Positions 6,228-13,989 are shown, counted from the first letter of the stretch. The stretch is 13,989 nucleotides of DNA from Chloroflexota bacterium (GCA_008501785.1 QQUD01000272.1:1-13989); one strand, 5' to 3'. Program-made: numbers and translations. The notes: a model not told the origin generated them from the sequence alone.

Positions 6228-8451
6228 TAGCGGTTTCAACTTTTTGCATGGTTCCATTTTTTTGATGTGGAACTGAATTTAATGCCGCAGTCAACACTTC
6301 AATGGTTGCAGGCTTGCTGACGAAATCATTCATGCCTGCATCACGGCACATTTTGATGGCGTCATCAATGACATCTGCGGTCATCGCGATAATCCAAGGT
6401 TGTGCTGCATCATTGGTCATCACACGAATCTGGCGCGTGGCTTCCAAACCATCCATTACCGGCATATGCACATCCATAAGAATGACATCATACGTTTGGC
6501 GCTTGATTGCATCAACGGCTTCTTCCCCATTTGAAGCGACATCAGCTTGATAACCCAATCGATCTAACATGCGGGTGGCGACTTTTTGGTTGATGGCATT
6601 ATCTTCGGCAACTAGGATGCGCAAAGACGGCCGTTGTATATCACGAGCGGAGTCAGGTTTCGGTTCTTTTACAGAAAGCGCTATCGGTTGTGGTCCATTG
6701 AAAATTTGGCACAATATGCGTAATAATTGGTCTTTTTTGACTGGTTTATACAGCCAATAATCCACAAATTCTCGATGTTTCTTGTCTACTTCAGCAGCAC
6801 TGCTCAAAATAACGATTGGCAGGTTTGGATTGGTGCTGGTTAACGCTTTTGCCAACATGCCGCCATCCATCTCTGGCATGTTGAAGTCCAATAAGGCGAC
6901 ATCAAATTGAGAACCCATTTCGATAGCCGACAATGCATCCGGGCCAGATTCAAATGATTCTGACTGCATGCCCCAATGGTCTACGATGCGTGAAAGAATG
7001 TCGCGATTTGTGGCGTTATCATCAACAATCAAAGCTTTCTTTTTAGCTAATTCAGATTGATTGATCAATATTTTTGCTTTTTCGGGTAATGGGGTTGATT
7101 CTGCCAATATCGTAAATGAGAAGGTAGACCCGTTTCCTGCATCACTTTCCACCCAAATATTGCCACCCATCAATTCACAAAGCCGTTTGCAAATCACTAG
7201 CCCCAGACCTGTCCCCCCAAACTTTCGCGTTGTCGATGCATCAACCTGGCTAAATGGTTTGAAAAGACGATCGATTTTCTCCTGTGGAATACCTATCCCG
7301 GTATCATGCACTGAAATTTTGATTTGATGTTGATTTGATTTGAGCAGTTGGCTGCTGACACGGACGACAACTTCGCCTTTTTCTGTAAACTTAACCGCAT
7401 TTGACAATAAATTTACCAGCACCTGCCGCAATCGGGTTGAATCTGAGATGATGCCACGCGGCACACTTTTTTCAAAGGTGCAGGCCAACTCAAGCCCCTT
7501 TTTGGCAGATTGAAGAGAAAGCAGGTCCATCGCGCTTTCAATACAATGATGCAAGTCAAATGGATGATTTTCTAATTCTAACTGACCTGCTTCGATCTTG
7601 GAGAAATCAAGGATGTCATTAATGATGGTCAGCAATGAATCACCACTTGTCCGAATCACATCTACGAAGTTGTGCTGATCATTATCCAAACTTGTTTCTA
7701 AGAGCAGGCTGGTCATGCCAATCACACCATTCATAGGGGTGCGAATCTCATGACTCATCGAGGCTAGAAATTGACTTTTGGCGATGGTGGCTGTTTCTGC
7801 GACTTTTTTTGCCTCGTCCAAATCCTTGTTCATTGTTTTTAACAATTTATTGACATGTCGCAGTTCTTCTTTGGTTGCAAACAACTCATCTCGGCGAAAA
7901 CGCGCCTTTAGGTAAAGCTTGCTGATTGATTCAAGAGCAAAATGCCATTCGTGAAGTGCGACATTGGCAACAAGTGCAAACATGAAATTCAGCCCAATGG
8001 GTGCCAAAAGGAATTTTATGTCTGCCGCAGAATTTGATTCAATTGCTAATATAGACCCAATCATGAGGAATGTGGAAATGCCCCATACACGAATGCCGGC
8101 AGCAGGTTCCACTATCAGACTGCTGATTATGATGATGACACCAAAGATATAGGGGAGAAAACTGCCAGGTACCCAGGCATGGACCATAAAAAACGCAAAC
8201 AGCAATTCATGTGAGACCAGGAAAAGATGGATACCTGCAAAATAATGTTCACGTTCGATTAATTTCCAGGCAATTCTGGAAAATATTGGTGAATATAGTA
8301 TTGCAAACCAGAAGAAGAGTGAATTCCAATCCTTTCCAAAAATAGGGGAAATTGAAAATACAATCATTAAACAAATTGAAATGGAAATTACCGGGATGGC
8401 GACTCTTGCACTATCTGCACTTAATTGTTGCGAATATGATTGTTTCTCCAT
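6211..8451 (-). CDS. Hybrid sensor histidine kinase with two receiver domains (copy 1)
   Basis: 746 residues. About six hydrophobic segments lie between residues 16 and 165 (membrane sensor without recognisable ligand-binding or PAS domain), then a coiled-coil linker (about 185-222). The HisKA domain has phospho-acceptor His234 (SMSHEIRTP). The HATPase has an N-box at about 343-355 (Asn347, Asn351), DTGIGI, FKPFSQ and GGTGLGL. REC1 (about 471-587) has acceptor Asp522 and Lys in YKP; REC2 (about 610-728) has acceptor Asp660 and Lys in SKP. No HPt domain is present, so phosphate must pass to an HPt or regulator encoded elsewhere. Codons 274-664 are identical at the DNA level with the neighbouring copy, whereas the sensor half is only distantly similar. 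The tail (residues after KNGTMQKV) is unique and runs into an inverted repeat. No clear Shine-Dalgarno is seen before ATG 8451. Confidence 0.95.
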   Translation of the reverse strand: MEKQSYSQQLSADSARVAIPVISISICLMIVFSISPIFGKDWNSLFFWFAILYSPIFSRIAWKLIEREHYFAGIHLFLVSHELLFAFFMVHAWVPGSFLPYIFGVIIIISSLIVEPAAGIRVWGISTFLMIGSILAIESNSAADIKFLLAPIGLNFMFALVANVALHEWHFALESISKLYLKARFRRDELFATKEELRHVNKLLKTMNKDLDEAKKVAETATIAKSQFLASMSHEIRTPMNGVIGMTSLLLETSLDNDQHNFVDVIRTSGDSLLTIINDILDFSKIEAGQLELENHPFDLHHCIESAMDLLSLQSAKKGLELACTFEKSVPRGIISDSTRLRQVLVNLLSNAVKFTEKGEVVVRVSSQLLKSNQHQIKISVHDTGIGIPQEKIDRLFKPFSQVDASTTRKFGGTGLGLVICKRLCELMGGNIWVESDAGNGSTFSFTILAESTPLPEKAKILINQSELAKKKALIVDDNATNRDILSRIVDHWGMQSESFESGPDALSAIEMGSQFDVALLDFNMPEMDGGMLAKALTSTNPNLPIVILSSAAEVDKKHREFVDYWLYKPVKKDQLLRILCQIFNGPQPIALSVKEPKPDSARDIQRPSLRILVAEDNAINQKVATRMLDRLGYQADVASNGEEAVDAIKRQTYDVILMDVHMPVMDGLEATRQIRVMTNDAAQPWIIAMTADVIDDAIKMCRDAGMNDFVSKPATIEVLTAALNSVPHQKNGTMQKVETANFPGS
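6250..7632 (-). repeat. Near-identical duplicated segment, copy 1 (with 8716-10098)
   Basis: 1383 bp aligned without gaps to 8716-10098 (offset 2466). By eye there are eight differences, all near the left end: 6367, 6369, 6370, 6376, 6379, 6385, 6454 and 6459. From 6460 to 7632 (1173 bp) I found none. Beyond 7632 similarity falls abruptly to what I judge to be about three quarters. Confidence 0.9.
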
Positions 8452-8673
8452 TGTGGCAGTATAGAGTAAACTTATTTTTTCAAAAATAAATGATTGGTAC
8501 CGGTTGACGAAAGTACTATGGGTTTGTGGTCATGGCTACACGGTAACAGATGAATTTATTTGCTTCGGAAGTAATGAAATAGATGGGAGGTGCGCTGTAG
8601 GCCACATCAAGAGGGAGGCGTGGCAGGAGTCTACACTTACCATATATGCGCAGGAAAACGGCCGTTTAAATTA
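8452..8673. other. Spacer between the tandem kinase genes
   Basis: 222 bases with no convincing gene. It holds an AT-rich palindrome just upstream of copy 1 (TTATTTTT 8472-8479, 2-base loop, AAAAATAA 8482-8489), possibly an operator or promoter element, and one extragenic AAACGGCCGTTT palindrome (octamer at 8658-8665) next to the stop of copy 2. It is not a duplicate of the spacer before copy 2. Confidence 0.6.
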
Positions 8674-10917
8674 CTATTTAGCCTTATTCATTGGCATGGA
8701 AACAACCTTTTGCAAGGTTCCATTTTTTTGATGTGGAACTGAATTTAATGCCGCAGTCAACACTTCAATGGTTGCAGGCTTGCTGACGAAATCATTCATG
8801 CCTGCATCACGGCACATTTTGATGGCGTCATCCAAAACATCAGCAGTCATAGCGATAATCCAAGGTTGTGCTGCATCATTGGTCATCACACGAATCTGGC
8901 GCGTGGCTTCCAAACCATCTATTATCGGCATATGCACATCCATAAGAATGACATCATACGTTTGGCGCTTGATTGCATCAACGGCTTCTTCCCCATTTGA
9001 AGCGACATCAGCTTGATAACCCAATCGATCTAACATGCGGGTGGCGACTTTTTGGTTGATGGCATTATCTTCGGCAACTAGGATGCGCAAAGACGGCCGT
9101 TGTATATCACGAGCGGAGTCAGGTTTCGGTTCTTTTACAGAAAGCGCTATCGGTTGTGGTCCATTGAAAATTTGGCACAATATGCGTAATAATTGGTCTT
9201 TTTTGACTGGTTTATACAGCCAATAATCCACAAATTCTCGATGTTTCTTGTCTACTTCAGCAGCACTGCTCAAAATAACGATTGGCAGGTTTGGATTGGT
9301 GCTGGTTAACGCTTTTGCCAACATGCCGCCATCCATCTCTGGCATGTTGAAGTCCAATAAGGCGACATCAAATTGAGAACCCATTTCGATAGCCGACAAT
9401 GCATCCGGGCCAGATTCAAATGATTCTGACTGCATGCCCCAATGGTCTACGATGCGTGAAAGAATGTCGCGATTTGTGGCGTTATCATCAACAATCAAAG
9501 CTTTCTTTTTAGCTAATTCAGATTGATTGATCAATATTTTTGCTTTTTCGGGTAATGGGGTTGATTCTGCCAATATCGTAAATGAGAAGGTAGACCCGTT
9601 TCCTGCATCACTTTCCACCCAAATATTGCCACCCATCAATTCACAAAGCCGTTTGCAAATCACTAGCCCCAGACCTGTCCCCCCAAACTTTCGCGTTGTC
9701 GATGCATCAACCTGGCTAAATGGTTTGAAAAGACGATCGATTTTCTCCTGTGGAATACCTATCCCGGTATCATGCACTGAAATTTTGATTTGATGTTGAT
9801 TTGATTTGAGCAGTTGGCTGCTGACACGGACGACAACTTCGCCTTTTTCTGTAAACTTAACCGCATTTGACAATAAATTTACCAGCACCTGCCGCAATCG
9901 GGTTGAATCTGAGATGATGCCACGCGGCACACTTTTTTCAAAGGTGCAGGCCAACTCAAGCCCCTTTTTGGCAGATTGAAGAGAAAGCAGGTCCATCGCG
10001 CTTTCAATACAATGATGCAAGTCAAATGGATGATTTTCTAATTCTAACTGACCTGCTTCGATCTTGGAGAAATCAAGGATGTCATTAATGATGGTCAGTA
10101 ATGATTCGCCACTTGAACGAATGACCTCAACGAAATTGTGATGCTCTTGATCCAATTCAGCTTCCATGAGCAGGCTGGTCATGCCAATCACGCCATTCAT
10201 GGGCGTGCGAATTTCGTGGCTCATTGAGGCCAGAAATTGGCTTTTGGCGACTGTAGCAGCTTCGGCGGCCTCTTTAGCTTTCGCTAATTCCTCGTTCACA
10301 TTTTTCAACAATTTGTTTGCGTGATGCAGCTCCTCTTTTGTGGCATATAATTCATCCCGACGAAAACGCGCTTTACTGTAAAGCGTGCTAATTGATTCAG
10401 CTGCAAAATGCCATTCGTTAAATGCAGCATATGTAATCCCAGCCAATAGAAGGTTAATAATAAACGGGGCTATCAATGCTTTTAAATCAGCAATAATAAA
10501 CCCATCTTTGGTGATAACTGCACCAATTGTAATTAGGCCTGAGATGGCCCACACATGAAAACTAGTGTATGGAAGCAACAACATGCTGCTGATGACAATC
10601 AAAATGCTAAAAAGATAGGGATGAAAGCTTACCTGAGGCCATGATTGCTGGATGAAGTATGCAATGATTAGCTCATTGATTCCCAGGAATAGTTGTACAC
10701 CAAAATAAAAGTGATCGCGTTTTATTAATTGCCAAGAAAAGATGGAAAGTGGCAGCCAAAGAATGAGAAGAAACCGAAATATCGAAGATCCCCAATCTTG
10801 GTCAAATGCATAAAACAAAGTCAGGATATTAACCAATGCAGTTAGAGAAATTATTATCGGAATTACTACTTTTCCACTATCAGAGTTTAATTGTTGTATA
10901 TAGGATCTCTTCCTCAT
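8674..10917 (-). CDS. Hybrid sensor histidine kinase with two receiver domains (copy 2)
   Basis: 747 residues from ATG 10917, with the same domain order as copy 1: six-helix membrane sensor (about 16-165), coiled-coil linker, HisKA with His234, HATPase, REC1 with Asp522, REC2 with Asp660. Starting at the ATG rather than the TTG three bases earlier makes all these residues fall at the same numbers as in copy 1 and aligns the N-termini ([10 protein letters not shown] against [10 protein letters not shown]). In the shared part only three residues differ in REC2 (HMPII for HMPVM, and ADVL for ADVI). The sensor helices differ widely, so the two kinases probably respond to different membrane signals while sharing catalytic and receiver surfaces. 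It lies 65 bases downstream of the SUMF1-like gene on the same strand and could belong to its transcript. No clear ribosome site is visible. Confidence 0.95.
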   Translation of the reverse strand: MRKRSYIQQLNSDSGKVVIPIIISLTALVNILTLFYAFDQDWGSSIFRFLLILWLPLSIFSWQLIKRDHFYFGVQLFLGINELIIAYFIQQSWPQVSFHPYLFSILIVISSMLLLPYTSFHVWAISGLITIGAVITKDGFIIADLKALIAPFIINLLLAGITYAAFNEWHFAAESISTLYSKARFRRDELYATKEELHHANKLLKNVNEELAKAKEAAEAATVAKSQFLASMSHEIRTPMNGVIGMTSLLMEAELDQEHHNFVEVIRSSGESLLTIINDILDFSKIEAGQLELENHPFDLHHCIESAMDLLSLQSAKKGLELACTFEKSVPRGIISDSTRLRQVLVNLLSNAVKFTEKGEVVVRVSSQLLKSNQHQIKISVHDTGIGIPQEKIDRLFKPFSQVDASTTRKFGGTGLGLVICKRLCELMGGNIWVESDAGNGSTFSFTILAESTPLPEKAKILINQSELAKKKALIVDDNATNRDILSRIVDHWGMQSESFESGPDALSAIEMGSQFDVALLDFNMPEMDGGMLAKALTSTNPNLPIVILSSAAEVDKKHREFVDYWLYKPVKKDQLLRILCQIFNGPQPIALSVKEPKPDSARDIQRPSLRILVAEDNAINQKVATRMLDRLGYQADVASNGEEAVDAIKRQTYDVILMDVHMPIIDGLEATRQIRVMTNDAAQPWIIAMTADVLDDAIKMCRDAGMNDFVSKPATIEVLTAALNSVPHQKNGTLQKVVSMPMNKAK
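8716..10098 (-). repeat. Near-identical duplicated segment, copy 2 (with 6250-7632)
   Basis: Partner of the segment in copy 1. The uninterrupted identical tract is 8926-10098. It ends at codon 274, within the second helix of the DHp domain, and at codon 664, just after the phospho-acceptor loop of REC2. Confidence 0.9.
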
Positions 10918-10982
10918 CAACTAATGATAAGAAGCTAGTTGTAATTTATGTATGACTATGAAGTACTGATTAAACTTTTGTA
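10918..10982. other. Short spacer with 6-bp inverted repeat before kinase copy 2
   Basis: 65 bases between the SUMF1-like stop and kinase copy 2. CAACTA (10918-10923) and TAGTTG (10936-10941) form an inverted repeat with a 12-base spacer, directly before the start codon in transcription sense. It may be a regulator site or chance; nothing else stands out. Confidence 0.35.
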
Positions 10983-11798
10983 CTATTTTGACAGGGACAT
11001 AGCCACGCGAAACCCGATAAAGTCATCTGCTTCAGCCGCAATGAACCGGATGCGGGTGGCACTGCGGGCGGCATCGGGGGTGTCGTGCCAGGAGCCGCCG
11101 CGAATGATGCTGTAGGGGGTGGGGTGGGATGCTGCCCAAACACGGCCGTTTCTCGGCGCACCCTCATAATTTTTGTGCCAGGGGTCTGCACACCATTCCA
11201 ATACATTGCCGTGCATGTCAAACAGCCCAAATGCGTTAGGCGGAAAGCTCCCCACGTTGGTTGGCACGTGGCGATAAATACCTTTGGGAGCCTGCCCATA
11301 AACAAATTCACCCTGGAAATTGACAAATTCAGTGGTGATTGTTTCGCCAAAATAAAATGGCGTGGTGGTTCCGGCACGACACGCAAACTCCCACTGCGCT
11401 TCGCTGGGCAGGTAGAATTCGTTGCTTGTGTGATCGGTGAGCAGTTGACAATAAGCTTGAGCGTCGAGCCAATTGACATTGTCAATCGGCAAATTGGGAC
11501 CTTTGAACCGGGATGGATGATCATCCACGCCCATTACAGCTTTCCATTGAGCCTGCGTGATTGGATAAATGCCCATCCAAAATGGGTCGATGGTGACGGG
11601 GTGATACGGCCGTTCATCATCATGCCCGACACCAGGAGGCGACCCCATCATAAATTCACCACCTGGAATGGCAACTAGTTTTAGGGATATATCATTATTT
11701 AACGGAACCGTGAGCTGTTCTGCTGTGTGTGTTGATCGACCAATTATCTCTCCAAACTGGTTGAGCTGCACCGTTTCAAACTGAATTTTGTTCCTCAT
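10983..11798 (-). CDS. SUMF1/FGE-like domain protein lacking the catalytic cysteines
   Basis: 271 residues. After a short N-terminal strand region (about 1-38) the FGE-sulfatase (SUMF1) domain fills the protein: VAIPGGEFMMGS, PVTIDPFWMGIYPITQAQW, YLPSEAQWEFACRAG, FGLFDMHGNVLEWCAD, IRGGSW and a terminal GFRVAM. True formylglycine-generating enzymes have two cysteines shortly after the GGS-aromatic motif (human Cys336 and Cys341). Here those places are Asp239 and Ala244, so copper-dependent sulfatase activation is unlikely; the fold is often reused as a binding or accessory module. No sulfatase is in the window. No signal peptide is seen. Its start overlaps the radical SAM gene by 23 bases and has AGAGGA (11805-11810, - strand) six bases ahead, so the two are translated from one mRNA and probably work in one process. 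Confidence 0.9.
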   Translation of the reverse strand: MRNKIQFETVQLNQFGEIIGRSTHTAEQLTVPLNNDISLKLVAIPGGEFMMGSPPGVGHDDERPYHPVTIDPFWMGIYPITQAQWKAVMGVDDHPSRFKGPNLPIDNVNWLDAQAYCQLLTDHTSNEFYLPSEAQWEFACRAGTTTPFYFGETITTEFVNFQGEFVYGQAPKGIYRHVPTNVGSFPPNAFGLFDMHGNVLEWCADPWHKNYEGAPRNGRVWAASHPTPYSIIRGGSWHDTPDAARSATRIRFIAAEADDFIGFRVAMSLSK

Positions 11799-12909
11799 CT
11801 AAAATCCTCTGAATCCGTTTTAGGATGTTGCCTCTCACATTTTTGATGGTAGCAAGTTCCCCCCGTGCCGCAATAGCTTCGATGGCTTCAGGCAGCAGTT
11901 GAACATTTTGCCCTGCCCAAAATAAGGTTTCATAACTTTGCCCAAACATTTGCCGCTGGTAAGAGGCATTAAGCATGCGTTCGGCGATTTTGTAGTTGGT
12001 TTTGCGATAATCGTTGGGGATGTAGCGTTTGATGCGGTAGGGAAGATTATGTTTTTCGCAGAGTTCCGTCAGCATTTTATGTTTGGTGATCATGTAGTCG
12101 CCGGTTGGAACATAGCTGCCGTCGTAGGTTTCTGATGTTTCTGTAAATTTGTACAGTTTTGCATATTTTGTCACTAGTTCAGGGTAAGTGACACGTAAAT
12201 GTTTGAGAAACCAATCTGCTTGTAAGTTGCGCAGTGTCATTGCGCCGCCAAACATGAGATAGTCGGCGTTGGATTGGGAAACGGCCGTTATCAACTCCTC
12301 AACTCCCACTTCATCATCGCTCAAAAACGGCACCAATGGCATCAACAGCACGCCGGTTTGCACTTCCGGTGCTTTTTCTTTGATTTGGCGCAGCGTGTCC
12401 AGCCGTTTTGCTGGCGAAGGCGCATGATTGTCCAAAAACTTTGCCATTTTTGGGTCGATGGTTGTGATTGTGAACGAGACTGTACACCATGTTTGTGCGG
12501 CAATTTCGGCCAGCAAATCCAAATCGCGCAGCACCAGTGTTGATTTGGTAATGATGTGAACCGGGTATTGATGTTTGGCCAAGACTTTTAGAATGTTGCG
12601 CGTATTTTCATACTTTTTCTCAGCGGGTTGGTAACTATCTGTCACCCCGCCAATGCCAACAACGTCTGGCTGAAATGTGCGAGCGCGAGTGATACGCTGA
12701 TCGAGCATCGTGTCCACATTGGTTTTGATCATGATTTCGTTGTGGAAATCTTCGGGCATGTGGTAATGCTCGCTGCGTGAATCGCAGTAGATGCAGCCAA
12801 ACTGACAGCCGTTGTACGGATTGATGCCGTACCGCGTCCAAAACCAATGGTCGATATATTTGCGCTTGTTGATGATCGATTTGTATTGTTTTTCGATAAA
12901 TTTAACCAT
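11776..12909 (-). CDS. Radical SAM protein, SplB-like family
   Basis: 377 residues. The cluster motif is C35-x3-C39-x2-C42 within NPYNGCQFGCIYCD, which binds the [4Fe-4S] cluster that cleaves S-adenosylmethionine. The following blocks (GIGGVTDSYQPAEKKYENTR, VHIITKSTL, VSFTITTIDPKMA, TGVLLMPLVPFLSDDE) match the spore photoproduct lyase-like group (COG1533). Most members of that group in non-spore-formers have no known reaction, so spore photoproduct lyase activity should not be assumed. There is no SPASM-type Cys-rich C-terminus, so it is not an anaerobic sulfatase-maturating enzyme. A TAA lies in frame two codons before ATG 12909, limiting the start; no strong ribosome site is seen. It overlaps the SUMF1-like gene downstream. 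Upstream is the repeat-rich spacer 12910-13197. Confidence 0.9.
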   Translation of the reverse strand: MVKFIEKQYKSIINKRKYIDHWFWTRYGINPYNGCQFGCIYCDSRSEHYHMPEDFHNEIMIKTNVDTMLDQRITRARTFQPDVVGIGGVTDSYQPAEKKYENTRNILKVLAKHQYPVHIITKSTLVLRDLDLLAEIAAQTWCTVSFTITTIDPKMAKFLDNHAPSPAKRLDTLRQIKEKAPEVQTGVLLMPLVPFLSDDEVGVEELITAVSQSNADYLMFGGAMTLRNLQADWFLKHLRVTYPELVTKYAKLYKFTETSETYDGSYVPTGDYMITKHKMLTELCEKHNLPYRIKRYIPNDYRKTNYKIAERMLNASYQRQMFGQSYETLFWAGQNVQLLPEAIEAIAARGELATIKNVRGNILKRIQRILDEEQNSV

Positions 12910-13031
12910 ATTTAAGAATTGGCGGCGTTGCCGGTGAAGGTGTGTATGGCGTTGATGCTGCTTTTTTATTTAAAAACGGCCGTATTTTAACGTAAGCCTA
13001 TCAATCCAATTATGTTTCATAATAAGCTAGT
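12910..13031. other. Upstream region of the radical SAM gene
   Basis: 122 bases with no gene. It contains an ACGGCCGT octamer (12976-12983) flanked by A and T runs. On the - strand, TAAAAT just upstream of the octamer could be a -10 element, but no convincing -35 partner is seen. Confidence 0.4.
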
Positions 13032-13134
13032 ACTGAAGCAAACATCTTTTGACGGGTAGAATTGTCGCAAATTGCTTCAGTTTAAGTGTTCCGACTTGAC
13101 TGTTTACCCGTCAAAATTTGTTTGTCGGAACACT
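13032..13134. repeat. Two adjacent hairpins with complementary loops
   Basis: Hairpin 1: arms 13032-13041 (ACTGAAGCAA) and 13072-13081. Hairpin 2: arms 13085-13095 (AGTGTTCCGAC) and 13124-13134. Both span exactly 50 bases. A 12-base block in loop 1 (TTTTGACGGGTA, 13047-13058) is the exact complement of 13105-13116 in loop 2. All three pairings are perfect (10, 11 and 12 bp) and give the interleaved order A-B-A'-C-B'-C', a kissing-hairpin topology. It may be a structured RNA, a mobile-element end or a scar of repeat insertions; the function is unknown. Confidence 0.75.
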
Positions 13135-13135
13135 A

Positions 13136-13197
13136 GTCAGCTAGTCAGCAATTCAGCCTATAAAGCTGACTAGCTGACCTGCTGACCTGCTGAATTG
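13136..13197. repeat. Third hairpin with pseudoknot partner and 8-bp tandem repeats
   Basis: Arms 13136-13149 (GTCAGCTAGTCAGC) and 13165-13178 are exact 14-bp complements with a 15-base loop. The loop segment 13149-13157 (CAATTCAGC) is the complement of 13189-13197, outside the stem, giving a pseudoknot order D-E-D'-E'. Tandem GCTGACCT units occupy 13173-13188, followed by GCTGAATT. The block ends at the base before the nitroreductase stop codon, so it would form the 3' end of that transcript. Confidence 0.75.
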
Positions 13198-13848
13198 TTA
13201 TTTTTGCCACTGTTCCCAGGATGTTACTTCGGTTGCTGGCATGCGTTTGGCAGGTTTGAAATCGTCGCCTAAAAAGTAGGCAATGGGCAATAATGCAGCC
13301 TGTGTTAAATGCGGTGGAATGCCCAGCAGTTCTGCAATTTCAGGTTCGTAGCGTAGATGCAGTGAAGTCCAGGCTGCACCCAATCCACGTGCCCGCAGTG
13401 CCAGCATCAACGACCATGTTGCTGGCAAAATGGAGCCATACAGCCCAGCCTGGTTCATTGGGGATCCATGTTCTGCACGTCCTTCAATACATGGAATAAT
13501 CATCACTGGTACGCGATGCATATTGTTTGCCAAATAAACGGCCGAATTCACCACACGCATCATTTGTGAATCAGGTTGGGTTGGCGCATCTGATTGGGAT
13601 GCTTCCTCTTGTCCTGCGCGTGCATAGATAAAAAATGACTTTTTATACAGCTTGCCAATTTTGGCACGTTTTACTGCATCTGTGATAACCAAGAAGTGCC
13701 AACCTTGCGCATTGCTGCCGGTTGGTGCCTGAATGGCAATGTTTAGGCATTCTTCAATGACAGTGCGTGGCACAGGTCTATCCAGATCAAGTCGTTTGCG
13801 TACGGTGCGAGTGGTGGTGAGTAGTTTGTCAACGGTTGCCAGGTCCAT
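13198..13848 (-). CDS. Nitroreductase family FMN-dependent oxidoreductase
   Basis: 216 residues, within the usual range for the nitroreductase superfamily of homodimeric FMN enzymes using NAD(P)H. The first FMN contact region TRTVRKR (13-19) and the second, APTGSNAQGWHF (41-52), are both present, as are RARGLGAAWTS and the final LLGIPPHL...IAYFLGD...W region. Physiological substrates vary across the family (quinones, flavins, nitroaromatics, iodotyrosine), and none can be assigned. The start is ATG 13848, with AGGAG on the - strand at 13855-13859 six bases ahead; an upstream ATG at 13893 would add 15 residues that do not resemble the family. It is separated from the radical SAM gene by 288 bases full of inverted repeats, so it is probably a separate unit. 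Confidence 0.92.
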   Translation of the reverse strand: MDLATVDKLLTTTRTVRKRLDLDRPVPRTVIEECLNIAIQAPTGSNAQGWHFLVITDAVKRAKIGKLYKKSFFIYARAGQEEASQSDAPTQPDSQMMRVVNSAVYLANNMHRVPVMIIPCIEGRAEHGSPMNQAGLYGSILPATWSLMLALRARGLGAAWTSLHLRYEPEIAELLGIPPHLTQAALLPIAYFLGDDFKPAKRMPATEVTSWEQWQK

Positions 13849-13854
13849 AAAAAT

Positions 13855-13859
13855 CTCCT
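13855..13859 (-). promoter_or_regulatory. Ribosome site that fixes the nitroreductase start
   Basis: AGGAG read on the - strand, 6 bases before ATG 13848. It favours this start over the upstream in-frame ATG at 13893. Confidence 0.75.
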
Positions 13860-13971
13860 GAAGATAATTTGACATAAAGAAGTAAAGGTGCAAGGTGGGC
13901 AGAATTTGTAATACCGGTTAGGATTGCCTAAATATATTTTGACACAGGCAAGGAAAATGACAACTAACCAA

Positions 13972-13989
13972 CCCCCAACCCCCGACCCC
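13972..13989 (-). other. G-rich tract at window edge
   Basis: On the - strand there are runs of 4, 5 and 5 G separated by two bases, followed by GG, with the first run cut by the window end. The pattern could form a G-quadruplex upstream of the nitroreductase. It may also be the end of a longer low-complexity repeat. Confidence 0.45.

Larger units (their letters stand above)
342..13545. repeat. Highly iterated palindrome ACGGCCGT, 15 exact copies and 3 variants
   Basis: Exact copies start at 342, 1450, 2740, 3469, 4450, 4768, 5257, 6049, 6627, 8658, 9093, 11142, 11606, 12281 and 12976. Variants with one end base changed start at 3757, 5556 and 13538. Flanks favour A before and T after; the longer AAACGGCCGTTT is complete at 342, 6049 and 8658. 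An unbiased 14-kb sequence would be expected to hold about 0.2 copies of a given octamer. The copies at 6627 and 9093 lie in the duplicated kinase segment and are not independent. Confidence 0.9.

Noticed and set aside
8504..8731. 75-codon + strand reading frame in the kinase spacer
   Set aside because: It starts with TTG, has no ribosome site, runs into the end of the opposite kinase gene and resembles no family.
10983..11110. C-terminal RGGSW...GFRV part of the SUMF1-like protein as a diversity-generating retroelement variable region
   Set aside because: Some retroelement target proteins share this fold and ending, but the segment has no cluster of AAY codons, no template repeat is in the window and no reverse transcriptase is present.
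11085..11678. Long + strand frame of 197 codons opposite the SUMF1-like gene
   Set aside because: The - strand frame carries every SUMF1 motif and a good ribosome site; the + frame has none and is a shadow.
10983..12909. Sulfatase maturation pair (radical SAM anSME plus FGE)
   Set aside because: The radical SAM protein is SplB-like without SPASM cysteines, the SUMF1 protein lacks both catalytic cysteines, and there is no sulfatase gene here.

Overview
The window looks like a piece of bacterial chromosome from a Chloroflexota-like organism. This assignment is inference: it rests on the gene repertoire (tandem membrane-anchored beta-lactamase-fold proteins, SUMF1-domain and SplB-like radical SAM genes, a eukaryote-like aromatic amino acid decarboxylase, hybrid kinases) and on a very frequent palindromic octamer, ACGGCCGT, scattered through genes and spacers. 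There is no rRNA, tRNA, CRISPR array, transposase or recognisable phage gene.

Left part, + strand (1-6158). A 5'-truncated Nudix hydrolase overlaps by 8 bases a gene for a membrane-anchored protein with a peptidoglycan-binding-like domain and a beta-lactamase-like domain. Six bases further on is its paralogue. The two differ strikingly. The downstream copy keeps all three catalytic motifs (SxxK, SxN, KxG); the upstream copy has lost the key residue of each and looks like a pseudoenzyme. An aldo/keto reductase follows, behind an 18-bp perfect inverted repeat, and then a group II PLP decarboxylase of the aromatic-L-amino-acid type with every key human DDC residue conserved.

Right part, - strand (13848 down to 6211). 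In transcription order: a nitroreductase; a spacer of interleaved inverted repeats; an SplB-like radical SAM protein; a SUMF1/FGE-like protein whose start overlaps the radical SAM gene by 23 bases and which lacks the two catalytic cysteines of true formylglycine-generating enzymes; and two hybrid sensor histidine kinases in tandem. The kinases have six-helix membrane sensors that have diverged from each other, yet by eye they are identical at the nucleotide level over 1173 bp covering the end of the DHp domain, the ATPase domain, REC1 and most of REC2. That is the mark of gene conversion or a very recent module exchange.

The most unusual DNA-level structures are: (a) 15 exact ACGGCCGT palindromes plus 3 one-base variants in 14 kb, used in all three reading frames and in spacers, resembling the cyanobacterial HIP1 phenomenon; (b) a 166-nt array at 13032-13197 in which inverted repeats interleave as A-B-A'-C-B'-C' and then D-E-D'-E', a topology of two kissing hairpins followed by a pseudoknot; and (c) several other long extragenic palindromes (3538-3584, 4594-4679, 6167-6227). 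No output response regulator, HPt protein, sulfatase or reverse transcriptase is present, so the targets of the - strand genes are not visible here.
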